In this document: positions 8,259 to 16,353 of the stretch, in pieces
Layout of the letters: each line of letters starts with the position of its first letter
How positions within the stretch are numbered: the first letter of the stretch is position 1
Origin: Clostridiales bacterium
Lineage (GTDB): Bacteria > Bacillota > Clostridia > Christensenellales > UBA1242
Reading direction: 5' to 3'
Assembly (NCBI GenBank): GCA_015069325.1
Contig: SVIV01000001.1
Span: 17,416-81,415 of the forward strand
Length of the DNA: 64,000 nucleotides
The notes under the pieces: model-generated
The model's database searches: none
Seen by the model: the letters and a program-made list of their open reading frames with translations, nothing else
What the model was told of the DNA's origin: nothing
Made by a program: the position numbers and the translations under genes

Positions 8259-9453
8259 TTTTAATCTCCATATAAACATTTTCAAATTTTTCTTTAGTCC
8301 ACAAAACTGGCACAGGATAAAGCGGGTTGCCTTCCTTTTCGGCGGTTTGAGCAAGATTAGGGATATCTTCATCAATAATTTGTGGTATAGATGAAGGGAT
8401 ATTCATTTGTTGGTTTAAATTTTCTATGTGGTTAATAAAAAGTTTTGCGCCCTTTTCTATGGTTGTATTTGTGTCAAATAGGCCTGCATATGTGCCCATT
8501 TCCCACAATTTAGTATAAATTTTTCTGCCATATTTTTTAAGCACAATTGGAAGAATAACCGCATTTGCTAGTCCGTGTGCAATATTGTATTTTCCACCTA
8601 GAGAATGTGCAATTGCGTGAACATATCCCACATAAGATTTTGTGAAAGCAAGCCCTGCCTTGTATGATGCAAAAAGCATATTGTGCCTTGCTTCAAAATT
8701 GTTTGGATTGTTGTAAACTTCCAAAATATTAGCAAAAATCATTTTGATTGCGTCTAACGCGTAAACTCGTGTATCTTTGGTTGTGCTTTTTCCGATATAT
8801 GCTTCAATTGCGTGAGTAAGTGCGTCCATAGCAGTTGTTGCCGTTATGTGTTTTGGAAGACCTAAAGTCAGGTTTGCATCTAAAAGTGCATAGCTTGGGA
8901 TTAGCGGGAAGTCGTTGATTGCATATTTATGCCTTGTTTCACTGTCTGTAATCACGCAGGCAAGCGTTGTTTCGCTTCCTGTTCCCGCAGTTGTTGGCAC
9001 CGCAATTAACGATGGAATCTTTTTGCGAACTTTTAAAACGCCCTTCATTTTACGTAAAGATTTCTTTGGCTTTGCAACCTTTGCACCGATTCCTTTGGCA
9101 CAATCAATCACGCTTCCACCGCCAACAGCAATAATGGCCTGGCAAGCGTTTTCTTTGTAAATTGCAAGCCCTTCTGCAACATTATTTGTCGTTGGGTTTG
9201 GCACTGTTTTGTCATAAACACAAACTTCAATGCCTTGTTCACTTAACAAATTTTCAAGTGGAAGGGTAAGATTTAAATTTCTTATTCCTTCATCAGTTAC
9301 TAAAAGCACTTTAGTGAGTTGTTTGTCTTTTAAAACCCTTGCGACATCGTCATTATTATTTAAAATTTCAGGTTCTCGATATGGAAGCATAGGAATCATC
9401 AATTTGAAAACCTTTTGATAAGTCCTTGCATAAAACTTCTTAAAAATATTCAT
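8248..9453 (-). CDS. iron-containing alcohol dehydrogenase
   Basis: NAD(P)-dependent alcohol/aldehyde oxidoreductase of the Fe-ADH family, 401 residues, the usual length. The nucleotide-binding motif is VGGGSVIDCAK; PTTAGTGSE and the metal ligands (Asp in MDALTHAIEA, His residues in AIAHSLGGKYNIAHG) are all present. It is the first gene of the operon with a sigma-A promoter and an AAAGGAG site. Its pairing with a class-3 ALDH and a lysoplasmalogenase-like protein suggests long-chain aldehyde or alcohol substrates rather than ethanol, but this is inference. The N-terminal 25 residues are basic and hydrophobic, perhaps membrane-associating. Confidence 0.92.
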   Translation of the reverse strand: MNIFKKFYARTYQKVFKLMIPMLPYREPEILNNNDDVARVLKDKQLTKVLLVTDEGIRNLNLTLPLENLLSEQGIEVCVYDKTVPNPTTNNVAEGLAIYKENACQAIIAVGGGSVIDCAKGIGAKVAKPKKSLRKMKGVLKVRKKIPSLIAVPTTAGTGSETTLACVITDSETRHKYAINDFPLIPSYALLDANLTLGLPKHITATTAMDALTHAIEAYIGKSTTKDTRVYALDAIKMIFANILEVYNNPNNFEARHNMLFASYKAGLAFTKSYVGYVHAIAHSLGGKYNIAHGLANAVILPIVLKKYGRKIYTKLWEMGTYAGLFDTNTTIEKGAKLFINHIENLNQQMNIPSSIPQIIDEDIPNLAQTAEKEGNPLYPVPVLWTKEKFENVYMEIKNGQ

Positions 9454-9477
9454 ATTTACTCCTTTAATTATATAATT

Positions 9478-9507
9478 ATGGTATCATATTTTTAGTTTTT
9501 AAGTCAA
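9478..9507 (-). promoter_or_regulatory. sigma-A promoter of the adh-aldh-yhhN operon
   Basis: Minus strand: TTGACT, 18-base spacer, TACCAT, about 25 bases before the alcohol dehydrogenase start. Confidence 0.65.
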
Positions 9508-9541
9508 ACTAAACTAATGAATTAAATTTTTCTTTTACCCC

Positions 9542-9569
9542 TTGATTTTTTAAAGGTTAACAGTATAAT
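9542..9569 (+). promoter_or_regulatory. promoter of GNAT gene, probable leaderless transcript
   Basis: TTGATT, 16-base spacer, perfect TATAAT; then only six bases (AAAAAT) before the ATG at 9576. Transcription would begin at or next to the start codon. Confidence 0.7.
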
Positions 9570-9575
9570 AAAAAT

Positions 9576-10031
9576 ATGAGATTTACTTTGTATAATGATA
9601 ATTACAAAAATGAACTAAACTCTTGGCAGGCGAAAGAAAGACTAAAGATGTTGACGGGGCTTGATGACTTTGTTGTTGTCAAAGGCACGCTTCTAGGTGA
9701 TTACCTTCAAATGATTGATAGGGAAATGCAAACAGTTTGCCTGCTCGCATTTGATAATAAAAGATTAATTGGCTTTGTTTGTTATGAGAAAAAGGATAAA
9801 GGGGAATATCATATAGAAATTATGGGTGTCAATCCCGATTTGCGTGGCAGGGGATATTGCAAAAAAATGCTAATATTGTTGAAGGAAATTTTAAGCAAAA
9901 ATCAAGATTTTGCAAAACTTTCATTGTCGGTAAATGTTAAAAATGAATTTGGCAAAAAGGCATTTGCTAAAGTATGCAATCAAAAAGGTATAAGCAAAAA
10001 TCCAAGATATGTCGAATATGAAATAAAATGA
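9576..10031 (+). CDS. GNAT-family N-acetyltransferase
   Basis: A 151-residue acetyl-CoA-dependent acetyltransferase. The acetyl-CoA binding motif A is visible as GVNPDLRGRGYCKKML (R-x-x-G-x-G type), preceded by the beta strand EYHIEIMGV; a late NEFGKKAFAKV segment fits motif B. The substrate is unknown. There is no Shine-Dalgarno sequence before the ATG. Instead a TATAAT box ends six bases upstream, so the mRNA is probably leaderless. A terminator follows; the gene is monocistronic. Confidence 0.85.
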   Translation: MRFTLYNDNYKNELNSWQAKERLKMLTGLDDFVVVKGTLLGDYLQMIDREMQTVCLLAFDNKRLIGFVCYEKKDKGEYHIEIMGVNPDLRGRGYCKKMLILLKEILSKNQDFAKLSLSVNVKNEFGKKAFAKVCNQKGISKNPRYVEYEIK

Positions 10032-10041
10032 TTTTTAAAGA

Positions 10042-10072
10042 GAGAAATTTACAACGATTTCTCCTTTTTTTT
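10042..10072 (+). terminator. terminator after GNAT gene
   Basis: GAGAAAT / ATTTCTC stem with an eight-base loop, then CCTTTTTTTTATTTT. Confidence 0.75.
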
Positions 10073-10100
10073 ATTTTGCTTAAAAAATGCTTATTTTTGC

Positions 10101-10130
10101 TTGACAAGAAAAGACCAAATTAAGTAAAAT
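10101..10130 (+). promoter_or_regulatory. sigma-A promoter of the first DUF285 surface protein
   Basis: TTGACA, 18-base spacer, TAAAAT; about 30 bases before the start codon, with GGGAG in between. Confidence 0.75.
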
Positions 10131-10162
10131 GATAACAAGAATAATGAAATTGGGAGATGAAA

Positions 10163-11779
10163 ATGGAAAAAGCAGTTTCAAGCAGAAAATTTAAAACGAC
10201 CATTATTTCAATGTGTTTAGGCTTTTTAATGGTTGTTGGTGCTGTAATTGGTGTATGGGCAGCAAGCACACAAAACTTAAGTGCTGGGTTTAAAATTAAT
10301 TACTCAGTTGGTGACAATGTTTCGGCTGATGTCAGGACGGAATATTACATTCCTGGCAAAAATGAAGGTGCAGTTGTGACTACAAATGAAGCAGGACAAA
10401 CAGTGACTGATTCAAATGGATATGTGACATTCTCTCCAAGTGAAAAGGATACAACGGAAAAGGGAGTTTTTATCGGAAACTTTGAGCTTGGTCCAACAAC
10501 ACCAGAAATCATTTTTTATATTACAGTGAGAAACAATCACGGTGAAGATTATTTGCAAGTTTTGGTTGGCAAAGAAATTGAAAAAACAAATATGAGCGTG
10601 ACAACAACCTATTACAATTGTGATGAAGATAGCTTTGCTGCATCACGATTTGCATCTTCAATTGCTTCTTCGCAATATCAACCTTCTTCTGCGTTAAATG
10701 CAGAACCAAAAGGCTGGAAATTGATTCGCATTTCCCTTAAAGTTGAAAACCTAAATGCGGCAGCAAGTTGTTCAGGCGATATTGTTTTAAGCCTTAATTC
10801 TTCTGATGAAGAGCAATCAGTATCAACACTTTCAAAAACGGCATTCAGAGATTATTTTTATTATGATACAACAGAAGGATATAATATCCCTGGAGTAACT
10901 GTTGGTAATTTGATTTTTGATTATGCCCAGTTTAATACTTCACTGTCAAAGACAGGCACAGATGTTTCTGAAGCTCGAGACGGAAGTATTTGGATTGTGC
11001 AATCTGCAGGAAATACCTATGTTCTTTCTGAAAAAACTATACAGTTGCCTGAAGATTCGTCTCAGTTGTTTGCGTCAAATCGTTGGGAAGATGATATGGA
11101 TGCTTCGTTTTATTATGGTTATTTCTTGAGTCTTAAAGATTATAAGTTTAATAATATTGATACTTCAAATGTTATAAATATGTCCAAAATGTTTTCTACA
11201 GAACTGGGCTATCTTGATAGTTCGACATCTACTTTAGATTTGTCAATGTTTGATACATCAAAGGTGACAGATATGTCATATATGTTTTATAATAGATGGG
11301 ACATTAACGAGCTTGATATGTCATCTTTTGATACATCAAAGGTGACAGATATGTCATATATGTTTTCAGAATGTTGGGGGCTCACAAATTTGAATGTGTC
11401 GATGTTTAATACTTCACAAGTAACAAATATGGAATCAATGTTTTATGGCTTGAACTGTAAATCTCTTGATCTTTCAAGTTTCGATACATCTAATGTAACA
11501 GATATGGGTTCTATGTTTGCACGCAGCAGTATACAGATTCTTGATCTCTCAAGTTTTAATACAAGCAAAGTGCGCAGTATGTATGCAATGTTTGGCAGCT
11601 GTTATAGCCTTAAAACAATTTATGTAAGTGATTCGTGGTCAACACAAAACGTATCCGGGTCTGAGTATATGTTTGACTCTTGCAGAAGTCTTGTAGGAGC
11701 AGTTGCTTGGAGTTCAAGTAATACAGAAAAATCAATGGCAAACTACACAACAGGATATTTGACATACAAAGCAAAATAA
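10163..11779 (+). CDS. surface protein with N-terminal membrane segment and BspA/DUF285 repeats
   Basis: I chose ATG 10163 (538 residues) because GGGAG lies six bases before it and directly abuts the track start at 10157. The N-terminus (SSRKFKTT, then a hydrophobic stretch ending VIGVWAAS) is a signal or anchor followed by a beta-rich domain to about residue 245. From about 330 to 485 there are six units of 23 residues reading FDTSKVTDMSYMF, the DUF285/BspA-like leucine-rich surface repeat. A conserved C-terminal cap ends in MANYTTGYLTYKAK. It is a paralogue of the proteins at 31569 and 42925. A likely role is cell-surface display or adhesion. TasA/camelysin-like secretion is possible from the WAA junction but not shown. 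Confidence 0.85.
   Translation: MEKAVSSRKFKTTIISMCLGFLMVVGAVIGVWAASTQNLSAGFKINYSVGDNVSADVRTEYYIPGKNEGAVVTTNEAGQTVTDSNGYVTFSPSEKDTTEKGVFIGNFELGPTTPEIIFYITVRNNHGEDYLQVLVGKEIEKTNMSVTTTYYNCDEDSFAASRFASSIASSQYQPSSALNAEPKGWKLIRISLKVENLNAAASCSGDIVLSLNSSDEEQSVSTLSKTAFRDYFYYDTTEGYNIPGVTVGNLIFDYAQFNTSLSKTGTDVSEARDGSIWIVQSAGNTYVLSEKTIQLPEDSSQLFASNRWEDDMDASFYYGYFLSLKDYKFNNIDTSNVINMSKMFSTELGYLDSSTSTLDLSMFDTSKVTDMSYMFYNRWDINELDMSSFDTSKVTDMSYMFSECWGLTNLNVSMFNTSQVTNMESMFYGLNCKSLDLSSFDTSNVTDMGSMFARSSIQILDLSSFNTSKVRSMYAMFGSCYSLKTIYVSDSWSTQNVSGSEYMFDSCRSLVGAVAWSSSNTEKSMANYTTGYLTYKAK
11149..11600 (+). repeat. tandem DUF285 coding repeats (6 units)
   Basis: About 70-base coding units containing GATACATCAAAGGTGACAG, some of them identical in DNA over more than 20 bases (two copies of the segment encoding FDTSKVTDMSYMF). 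Confidence 0.75.
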
Positions 11780-11785
11780 ATAAAA

Positions 11786-11812
11786 AACTTAGCAATTTGC
11801 TAAGTTTTTTTG
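11786..11812 (+). terminator. terminator after first DUF285 gene
   Basis: AACTTAGCAA / TTGCTAAGTT stem followed by TTTTTTGTTG. Confidence 0.85.
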
Positions 11813-11882
11813 TTGTTTAAAACAATTGCAATGATATATATGCAGTTGTTGTTTTGCTTAAAAAGCATTATTCTTTTTTATT

Positions 11883-11910
11883 TTGTTAAAATTGTTTTTT
11901 ATGTTATACT
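11883..11910 (+). promoter_or_regulatory. promoter of VTT-domain gene, probable leaderless transcript
   Basis: TTGTTA, 16-base spacer, TATACT, then six bases to the ATG at 11917. Same geometry as the GNAT promoter. Confidence 0.6.
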
Positions 11911-11916
11911 CATAAT

Positions 11917-12645
11917 ATGAAAAAAGAAACAAAAGGTAAAATTGTCAGGGGAGTTGTTGCATTAGCTATACTGGCTGTTGTTGTCTTAGCAATTATTTTG
12001 CCCCTGCATTTTACAGGAGCGTTGGCAACAATTAAAAACACACAAGATCTTCAATTATTTATCCAATCGGGCGGAGTGTGGAGTTATTTAATATTTTTTG
12101 CAATTCAGTTTTTGCAGGTTACTTTTTTGCCTATTCCTGCGGCTGTTACAACAGTGGCAGGCATGCTAGCGCTAAGAAATATATGGCTGGTTGCATTGGT
12201 GAGTTTTGTTGCGGTAATGCTGGGCAGTATTTTTGCCTTCTTTTTGGGAAGAAAGGTTGGAAAAAGAATTGTCATTTGGATTGCAGGAGAAGATGATTTT
12301 AACCAATGGGCAGACAAACTTGGTAAGGGGAAATATGTGTTTTTTATTATGATGCTTTTACCCGTTTTTCCCGATGATATTTTGTGTATGGTTGCGGGCA
12401 CAACAAATATATCTTGGAAGTTTTTTGTTCTGACAAATTTTGTCACTCGTCCCATAGGCATTCTTTGCACCTGTTTTCTTGGTAGTGGAATAATTCCGTT
12501 TGCGGGGCTTTGGCTTATTTTATGGGGTGTTTTAGCGGTGGGCTGTATAATCTTGTTTATTTTGTGTTATAAATATCAACCGCAAATTGAAAAATTTATT
12601 TATAAAGTGTGTCATAAATTTGAAAGAAAGAAGAAAGAAGATTGA
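11917..12645 (+). CDS. VTT-domain (TVP38/TMEM64, SNARE-associated) membrane protein
   Basis: A 242-residue integral membrane protein. Helix 1 is at about 10-33. The VTT domain is recognisable from FLPIPAAVTTVAGM, LGSIFAFFLGRKVGKR and MLLPVFPDDILCMVAGTTNIS, ending with further helices and a Lys/Glu-rich cytoplasmic tail (FERKKKED). The family includes DedA-related lipid scramblase or transport-like proteins; a precise function is not established for bacterial TVP38 types. There is no ribosome binding site, and the -10 box lies six bases before the ATG, so it is probably leaderless. It is monocistronic, with a shared terminator downstream. Confidence 0.85.
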   Translation: MKKETKGKIVRGVVALAILAVVVLAIILPLHFTGALATIKNTQDLQLFIQSGGVWSYLIFFAIQFLQVTFLPIPAAVTTVAGMLALRNIWLVALVSFVAVMLGSIFAFFLGRKVGKRIVIWIAGEDDFNQWADKLGKGKYVFFIMMLLPVFPDDILCMVAGTTNISWKFFVLTNFVTRPIGILCTCFLGSGIIPFAGLWLILWGVLAVGCIILFILCYKYQPQIEKFIYKVCHKFERKKKED

Positions 12646-12673
12646 TTAAGTTTTGAATATATTGTTATCGAAA

Positions 12674-12701
12674 AAAAAGCACTATATCTTAGTGCTTTTT
12701 T
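12674..12701. terminator. bidirectional terminator
   Basis: AAAAAGCACTA / TAGTGCTTTTT inverted repeat between the convergent VTT and lipoprotein genes, with U-runs on both strands. Confidence 0.85.
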
Positions 12702-12702
12702 G

Positions 12703-14604
12703 TTAATTGTCAATATATTTGATTACAAAACAACCGCCAGTTCTGTATAATTTTAATACGTTGGTTGTTTGATTAAATTCATATTTCCAATATTGAAGAG
12801 TGATGTTTGTTGCGGTAACAACTCCATTAATTTTAAATTCGCTATCATCAATGATGAAAGTATTATATTCGTTCAAATCAAAATAATAATATGAGTTTTT
12901 GTTGTTATCCCAAGAAGAAAGGCTGATGCGAGTGAGTTCTCCTGAAGTAAGGTCAACATATTTAAGCAAGTTTGCGTTTGAGCCCATTGCTGTTAAGACA
13001 TTTATATAAACATTTAAATTTGAATCAACAATTGTATTTTCAGAAATTTTGTTTGTTAGTGTTTCGCTAGTATAAAAGCTTGCTGCAAGTTCAACCAAAC
13101 TTACGCCGTAATAATTGTTGTAATTTGCATTTTGAATTGTTTCTTTTGCAATATATGACCACATGGTGCCTTTTTCAAAATGAGAGTAGGTTTTCCAAAT
13201 TTTATTAGTTGCTGAGTCATAAATATTAATTGTAATAGGCGTTGTGTCTTGTTTATGCACATATTCAATTACGTTTACTGAGTTTGATCTTAACTCGAAG
13301 AAATATTCAACTTCTTGACCGTTCACATACGCTTGTTCATAATAGTATTTTCCGTCTTTGTAAAAGCGTTCTGCTTCATAAGTTTTATATTCAATTGGGT
13401 ATTCAGGGAATGTATAGTCTGTTATTTTTTCAATCGTTGGGACAACATCTTCTACTATTCGCTTTCCGTCAGTTTTTTCATAAATATATTTGCGAATTAT
13501 TGTTGAATAATCTTTTGCTGGTTGTGATACCAAATAAACGTCGGTTGATTTGTAGGAAGGAATAGTTTGATTGCTGACAAGTATAGTGTGATTTTCGTCT
13601 AAATATGCTTTATATCCAGTGGAATGTTCTTTCGCAGGCACACTTATATAATCAGAAATTAGCGAGCCGTATTCTTCAATGTAGCTGCCAAAGAATACAT
13701 TGTCTCGATAAAGATTTATTGTTTGTTTGTATTTTGTTGTTGGAATATTGCAATCCGATGTGTCAATTCTTTGGTATTGTGTTTGGTTGAAAGTGTTATC
13801 AAAGGTATAAGTCGATTTTGAGTATTGATACCATGATTCATTGCTTGGTTTAAACTTATCAAAAGATTCGGCTGTAGTATCAAAACTGATTAAAAATGAA
13901 TTGCTGAATGTGAATTTGTAATTTGTAATTTTTTGGCTTTCCGAAAATTCATTTGATTCTTGTGTTGTATAAGTGGCTTCAATGATATAGTTACCATCTT
14001 CATTACTTGTAGTAAGCGAATAAGACGCTTCGGTAATATTTTCGTTTGATAAATCAATTGATTTTTGTTGTTCGAAAAAGTTTTTGCAAGAAACATAATC
14101 AGAAAAATCATAGTTTATTCCGTCCGCGAAAATAGTTCCGCCAAAGTCTCCTTTGCTAAGAATGTTTTGTTTGATTTTATGAAGTCCAAATTCTTTTTCA
14201 ACAAGACAAGATGAATCTCCTTGTGGGAAGAATCCAATACATTGTCCGTTGAAATTTTTTGAAAAATATATTGGCTCAAAAAATTCCCATCTGTCAAGAA
14301 GCTCAAAAAATTCGCCTGTTGTGTTGTTATGGCTAAGGTAATAAGTGCTTGATTCACACCAATAACCATCAGTATTCATTAACTCTTTGCTTGGGCCAGA
14401 GAAAGATTCGTTTTTATGTGTAATGCTTAATGAGCCAGAGTATGACTCCATATGATTTTGCACAGACTCAAATATTTTAAAAGTCTGCTCTATTTGCGAG
14501 TTATTGTTGCCATCTGGTGAACCGTTATTCCCGCAGGCTACAAATGAGAGTGAAAGTGGAATTAAAAAAATTGATGCTAATAAATATTTTGAAACCTTTT
14601 TCAT
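12703..14604 (-). CDS. large lipoprotein, function unknown
   Basis: A 633-residue lipoprotein. I use ATG 14604 rather than 14610 because AAGGAG directly abuts the first ATG and is six bases before the second. The signal peptide ends in the lipobox LSFVACG (Cys at about residue 24). The mature part begins with a Gly/Asn/Ser linker (GNNGSPDGNNNSQ) and is rich in Ser, Thr, Tyr and Asn. No repeats or enzyme motifs were recognised. It has its own promoter and a terminator shared with the VTT gene. It is probably an extracellular, membrane-tethered protein; I cannot assign a family. Confidence 0.8.
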   Translation of the reverse strand: MKKVSKYLLASIFLIPLSLSFVACGNNGSPDGNNNSQIEQTFKIFESVQNHMESYSGSLSITHKNESFSGPSKELMNTDGYWCESSTYYLSHNNTTGEFFELLDRWEFFEPIYFSKNFNGQCIGFFPQGDSSCLVEKEFGLHKIKQNILSKGDFGGTIFADGINYDFSDYVSCKNFFEQQKSIDLSNENITEASYSLTTSNEDGNYIIEATYTTQESNEFSESQKITNYKFTFSNSFLISFDTTAESFDKFKPSNESWYQYSKSTYTFDNTFNQTQYQRIDTSDCNIPTTKYKQTINLYRDNVFFGSYIEEYGSLISDYISVPAKEHSTGYKAYLDENHTILVSNQTIPSYKSTDVYLVSQPAKDYSTIIRKYIYEKTDGKRIVEDVVPTIEKITDYTFPEYPIEYKTYEAERFYKDGKYYYEQAYVNGQEVEYFFELRSNSVNVIEYVHKQDTTPITINIYDSATNKIWKTYSHFEKGTMWSYIAKETIQNANYNNYYGVSLVELAASFYTSETLTNKISENTIVDSNLNVYINVLTAMGSNANLLKYVDLTSGELTRISLSSWDNNKNSYYYFDLNEYNTFIIDDSEFKINGVVTATNITLQYWKYEFNQTTNVLKLYRTGGCFVIKYIDN

Positions 14605-14622
14605 AAACATCTCCTTATGTAA

Positions 14623-14651
14623 ATTATATCATATAAAATTTTTTATGTCTA
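14623..14651 (-). promoter_or_regulatory. sigma-A promoter of the lipoprotein gene
   Basis: Minus strand: TAGACA, 17-base spacer, TATAAT, about 18 bases before the start codon. Confidence 0.75.
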
Positions 14652-14687
14652 ATGATTTTAAATAAAGAATGAATTTTGCGAGACGAC

Positions 14688-14950
14688 AAAAAAACAGCTT
14701 GTTTAAGCTGTTTTTTGGTAGAGATGAGTGGGGCGACAAGTTAAGAAAATAAGCCGGTGTGCTTATTTTTAGTCAAAGCCGGGAGCAACTAGTTTGCGGT
14801 CAGGCTCCGACAGGAGCGAACCACCGACCCCCACCTTTGAGAGCCAGGCAATTTATTTGCTTTGCGAAGTCCGTTAAGGGTGGTGCACCCTGGCAAAGTG
14901 AAACTTTGCGCTTGCTTAAAGCAAGCAATAAGGTGGGAATATAATATGCA
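14688..14950 (-). repeat. scrambled partial copy of tRNA-Ile plus terminator in a hairpin-rich stretch
   Basis: Relative to the intact tRNA-Ile just to the right, the segments GCACCACCCT, AAGGTGGGGGTCGGTGGTTCG (20 of its bases quoted elsewhere) and CCACTCATCTCTACCA recur here in order, followed by the same AACAGCTT terminator hairpin. Unrelated sequence interrupts them in the anticodon loop (about 40 bases) and in the T loop (about 85 bases). The D arm and 5' acceptor strand are absent. The inserts form further hairpins: GGCTCC/GGAGC, AAATAAGC/GCTTATTT, GCAAAG/CTTTGC and GCTTGC/GCAAGC. It is not a functional tRNA. The track ORFs across it are spurious. Confidence 0.65.
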
Positions 14951-14952
14951 AA

Positions 14953-14977
14953 TAAAAAACAGCTTGTTTAAGCTGTT
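14953..14977 (-). terminator. terminator of tRNA-Ile
   Basis: Minus strand: AACAGCTT / AAGCTGTT stem followed by TTTTTTATTTG, three bases after the tRNA CCA end. Confidence 0.85.
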
Positions 14978-14980
14978 CTT

Positions 14981-15057
14981 TGGTAGAGATGAGTGGACTC
15001 GAACCACCGACCCCCACCTTATCAGGGTGGTGCTCTAACCGGCTGAGCTACATCTCT
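14981..15057 (-). tRNA. tRNA-Ile (anticodon GAT)
   Basis: Minus strand: acceptor AGAGATG pairs with CATCTCT, discriminator A and encoded CCA. The D arm is TAGCTCAGCCGGTTAGAGC. The anticodon stem CCACC/GGTGG encloses loop CTGATAA (anticodon GAT). The T arm has GTGG-TTCGAGT-CCAC. All four arms fold. It is transcribed from a consensus promoter and has its own terminator. Confidence 0.95.
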
Positions 15058-15145
15058 ATATAAAATTGTTTTAACGACTTTATCAACTGTCTTAAACCTA
15101 AGGTGGTTAGGTTTTCAAAATTGATTTCTCAAGATTGCAAAATAG

Positions 15146-15174
15146 ATTATATATGATTTCACGGCATTTGTCAA
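15146..15174 (-). promoter_or_regulatory. strong sigma-A promoter of tRNA-Ile
   Basis: Minus strand: TTGACA, 17-base spacer, TATAAT, both perfect. The roughly 80-base leader before the tRNA contains an AACCTAA/TTAGGTT hairpin. The -35 box overlaps the stop codon of the exonuclease gene. Confidence 0.85.
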
Positions 15175-15827
15175 CTATTTTTTTGCACTTTCTTTAAATT
15201 TTTTTTGTGAGTTTGTTTTTCTTCTTTTTCTGCAAAGATAGTTGATGTTTTTGAAAGGCAATCTGGGTTTCTTGCAAGAAGTTCATCAAGAGTGATATCT
15301 TTGTCTTTACAAATTCCGCGTGCAACATAGAAAGTTGCAAGTGCATCATCGCAACTGCGATGAAATGTAAGTTTGCTATCGTCAATCTCAAGGTGTTCGA
15401 TAATTTTTTCTAAAGATTCAACGTGGGGGGTATTGTATTCTTTATGATAGATTTTTTGCATATCATAACCCTGCATATCAAAGAAAGGTAAATTATATCT
15501 TTGGCATGCATATCTTAGAAAGTGGAAATCACTTTGAATACTGTGTCCTATTAAAATGTAACTTTCTTCGCTAAGAAGTTTTTTAATATCATTATAAAAG
15601 CAAGTGAAGTTGTCTTGTTTGAAAAAAAGTTCTTCAGGATAGGCTAGCTCCATTTTAGGCCTTTTGCCTTTTGGTGCGAGAATAAATTTACTTTCAGGAT
15701 TGATTATTAAATCTTGTTTTAATAAAACCCTTAATTTTTCGCTTATAATTGCATAGCCAAAAGAGCATATATTATGCCCATTACTACATTCGATATCAAA
15801 AAATATATATTTACCTTTTGTTTTCAT
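15171..15827 (-). CDS. DEDDh 3'-5' exonuclease (RNase T / DnaQ superfamily)
   Basis: A 218-residue nuclease. Exo I is FFDIECSNG (Asp and Glu metal ligands), Exo II is GHSIQSDFHFL, and Exo III is HRSCDDALATFYVA with the His-x4-Asp of the DEDDh class. No polymerase or helicase domain is attached; the C-terminal 30 residues are a Lys-rich tail. It could process RNA or DNA 3' ends; the substrate is not readable. No Shine-Dalgarno precedes the ATG. On the minus strand TATACT ends six bases before the start, with TTGTTT 16 bases further up, so a leaderless mRNA is likely. Confidence 0.85.
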   Translation of the reverse strand: MKTKGKYIFFDIECSNGHNICSFGYAIISEKLRVLLKQDLIINPESKFILAPKGKRPKMELAYPEELFFKQDNFTCFYNDIKKLLSEESYILIGHSIQSDFHFLRYACQRYNLPFFDMQGYDMQKIYHKEYNTPHVESLEKIIEHLEIDDSKLTFHRSCDDALATFYVARGICKDKDITLDELLARNPDCLSKTSTIFAEKEEKQTHKKNLKKVQKNS

Positions 15828-15833
15828 ATATCA

Positions 15834-15861
15834 AGTATATATCATCAGTATAAAAAAACAA
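15834..15861 (-). promoter_or_regulatory. promoter of exonuclease gene, probable leaderless transcript
   Basis: Minus strand: TTGTTT, 16-base spacer, TATACT, then TGATAT and the ATG. Same 16 + 6 geometry as at 9542 and 11883. Confidence 0.55.
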
Positions 15862-15954
15862 AACAAAAAATTGCATTATAAAAAATATTGTATTTTTTTG
15901 TAGATGTTTGACATTTTCAGGTTTAAAAATTACAATATATAAAAAGGAGATAAT

Positions 15955-16353
15955 ATGGCAACAAAAAAGATTTCGAAGAACACTTCTTTAACAATCAAAA
16001 CTAAAGCAAAAAAACAATTAAAGAAAAAGCCGTGGTTAATTGCAATTGTCTTGTTGATTGGGGTGTCAGCGGTAGGTGGATTTTTTGCGGCAAAAGTTAT
16101 GACTCAAAATGATAAGTTTGAAATTTTGGGAGAAAAAACAATTTATCTTTCAGTAGGGGAAACTTATCAAGATGAAGGCGCAGTTGCGGTGTCTTTTGGC
16201 AGAGATGTTTCTGTAAATATAAAAAGCGAAAACAATATTGATTATACCACACCAGGAGATTATTACATAAAATACACAATTAAAGACATTAGATTTGGGA
16301 ATGTTTGCAGGTATAGATATATAGTTGTTCAGGGGGTGGATAATGAAGGTTAA
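15955..16353 (+). CDS. membrane-anchored Ig-like (DUF5011-type) domain protein
   Basis: A 132-residue protein: Lys-rich N-terminus (1-25), one membrane helix (about 26-48), then a single extracellular beta domain. Its pattern LSVGETYQDEGAVAV followed by YTTPGDYYIKYTI is typical of the DUF5011/Ig-like surface repeat. AAAAAGGAG precedes the ATG. Its end overlaps the next gene by 11 bases, so the two are translated together. It may display or scaffold the partner nuclease-like protein at the surface; this is inferred from coupling only. Confidence 0.75.
   Translation: MATKKISKNTSLTIKTKAKKQLKKKPWLIAIVLLIGVSAVGGFFAAKVMTQNDKFEILGEKTIYLSVGETYQDEGAVAVSFGRDVSVNIKSENNIDYTTPGDYYIKYTIKDIRFGNVCRYRYIVVQGVDNEG

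Noticed and set aside
14759-15007. ORFs on both strands over the tRNA-Ile region (61 and 72 residues)
   Set aside because: They translate tRNA and hairpin sequence, have no ribosome site, and are explained by the partial tRNA copy.
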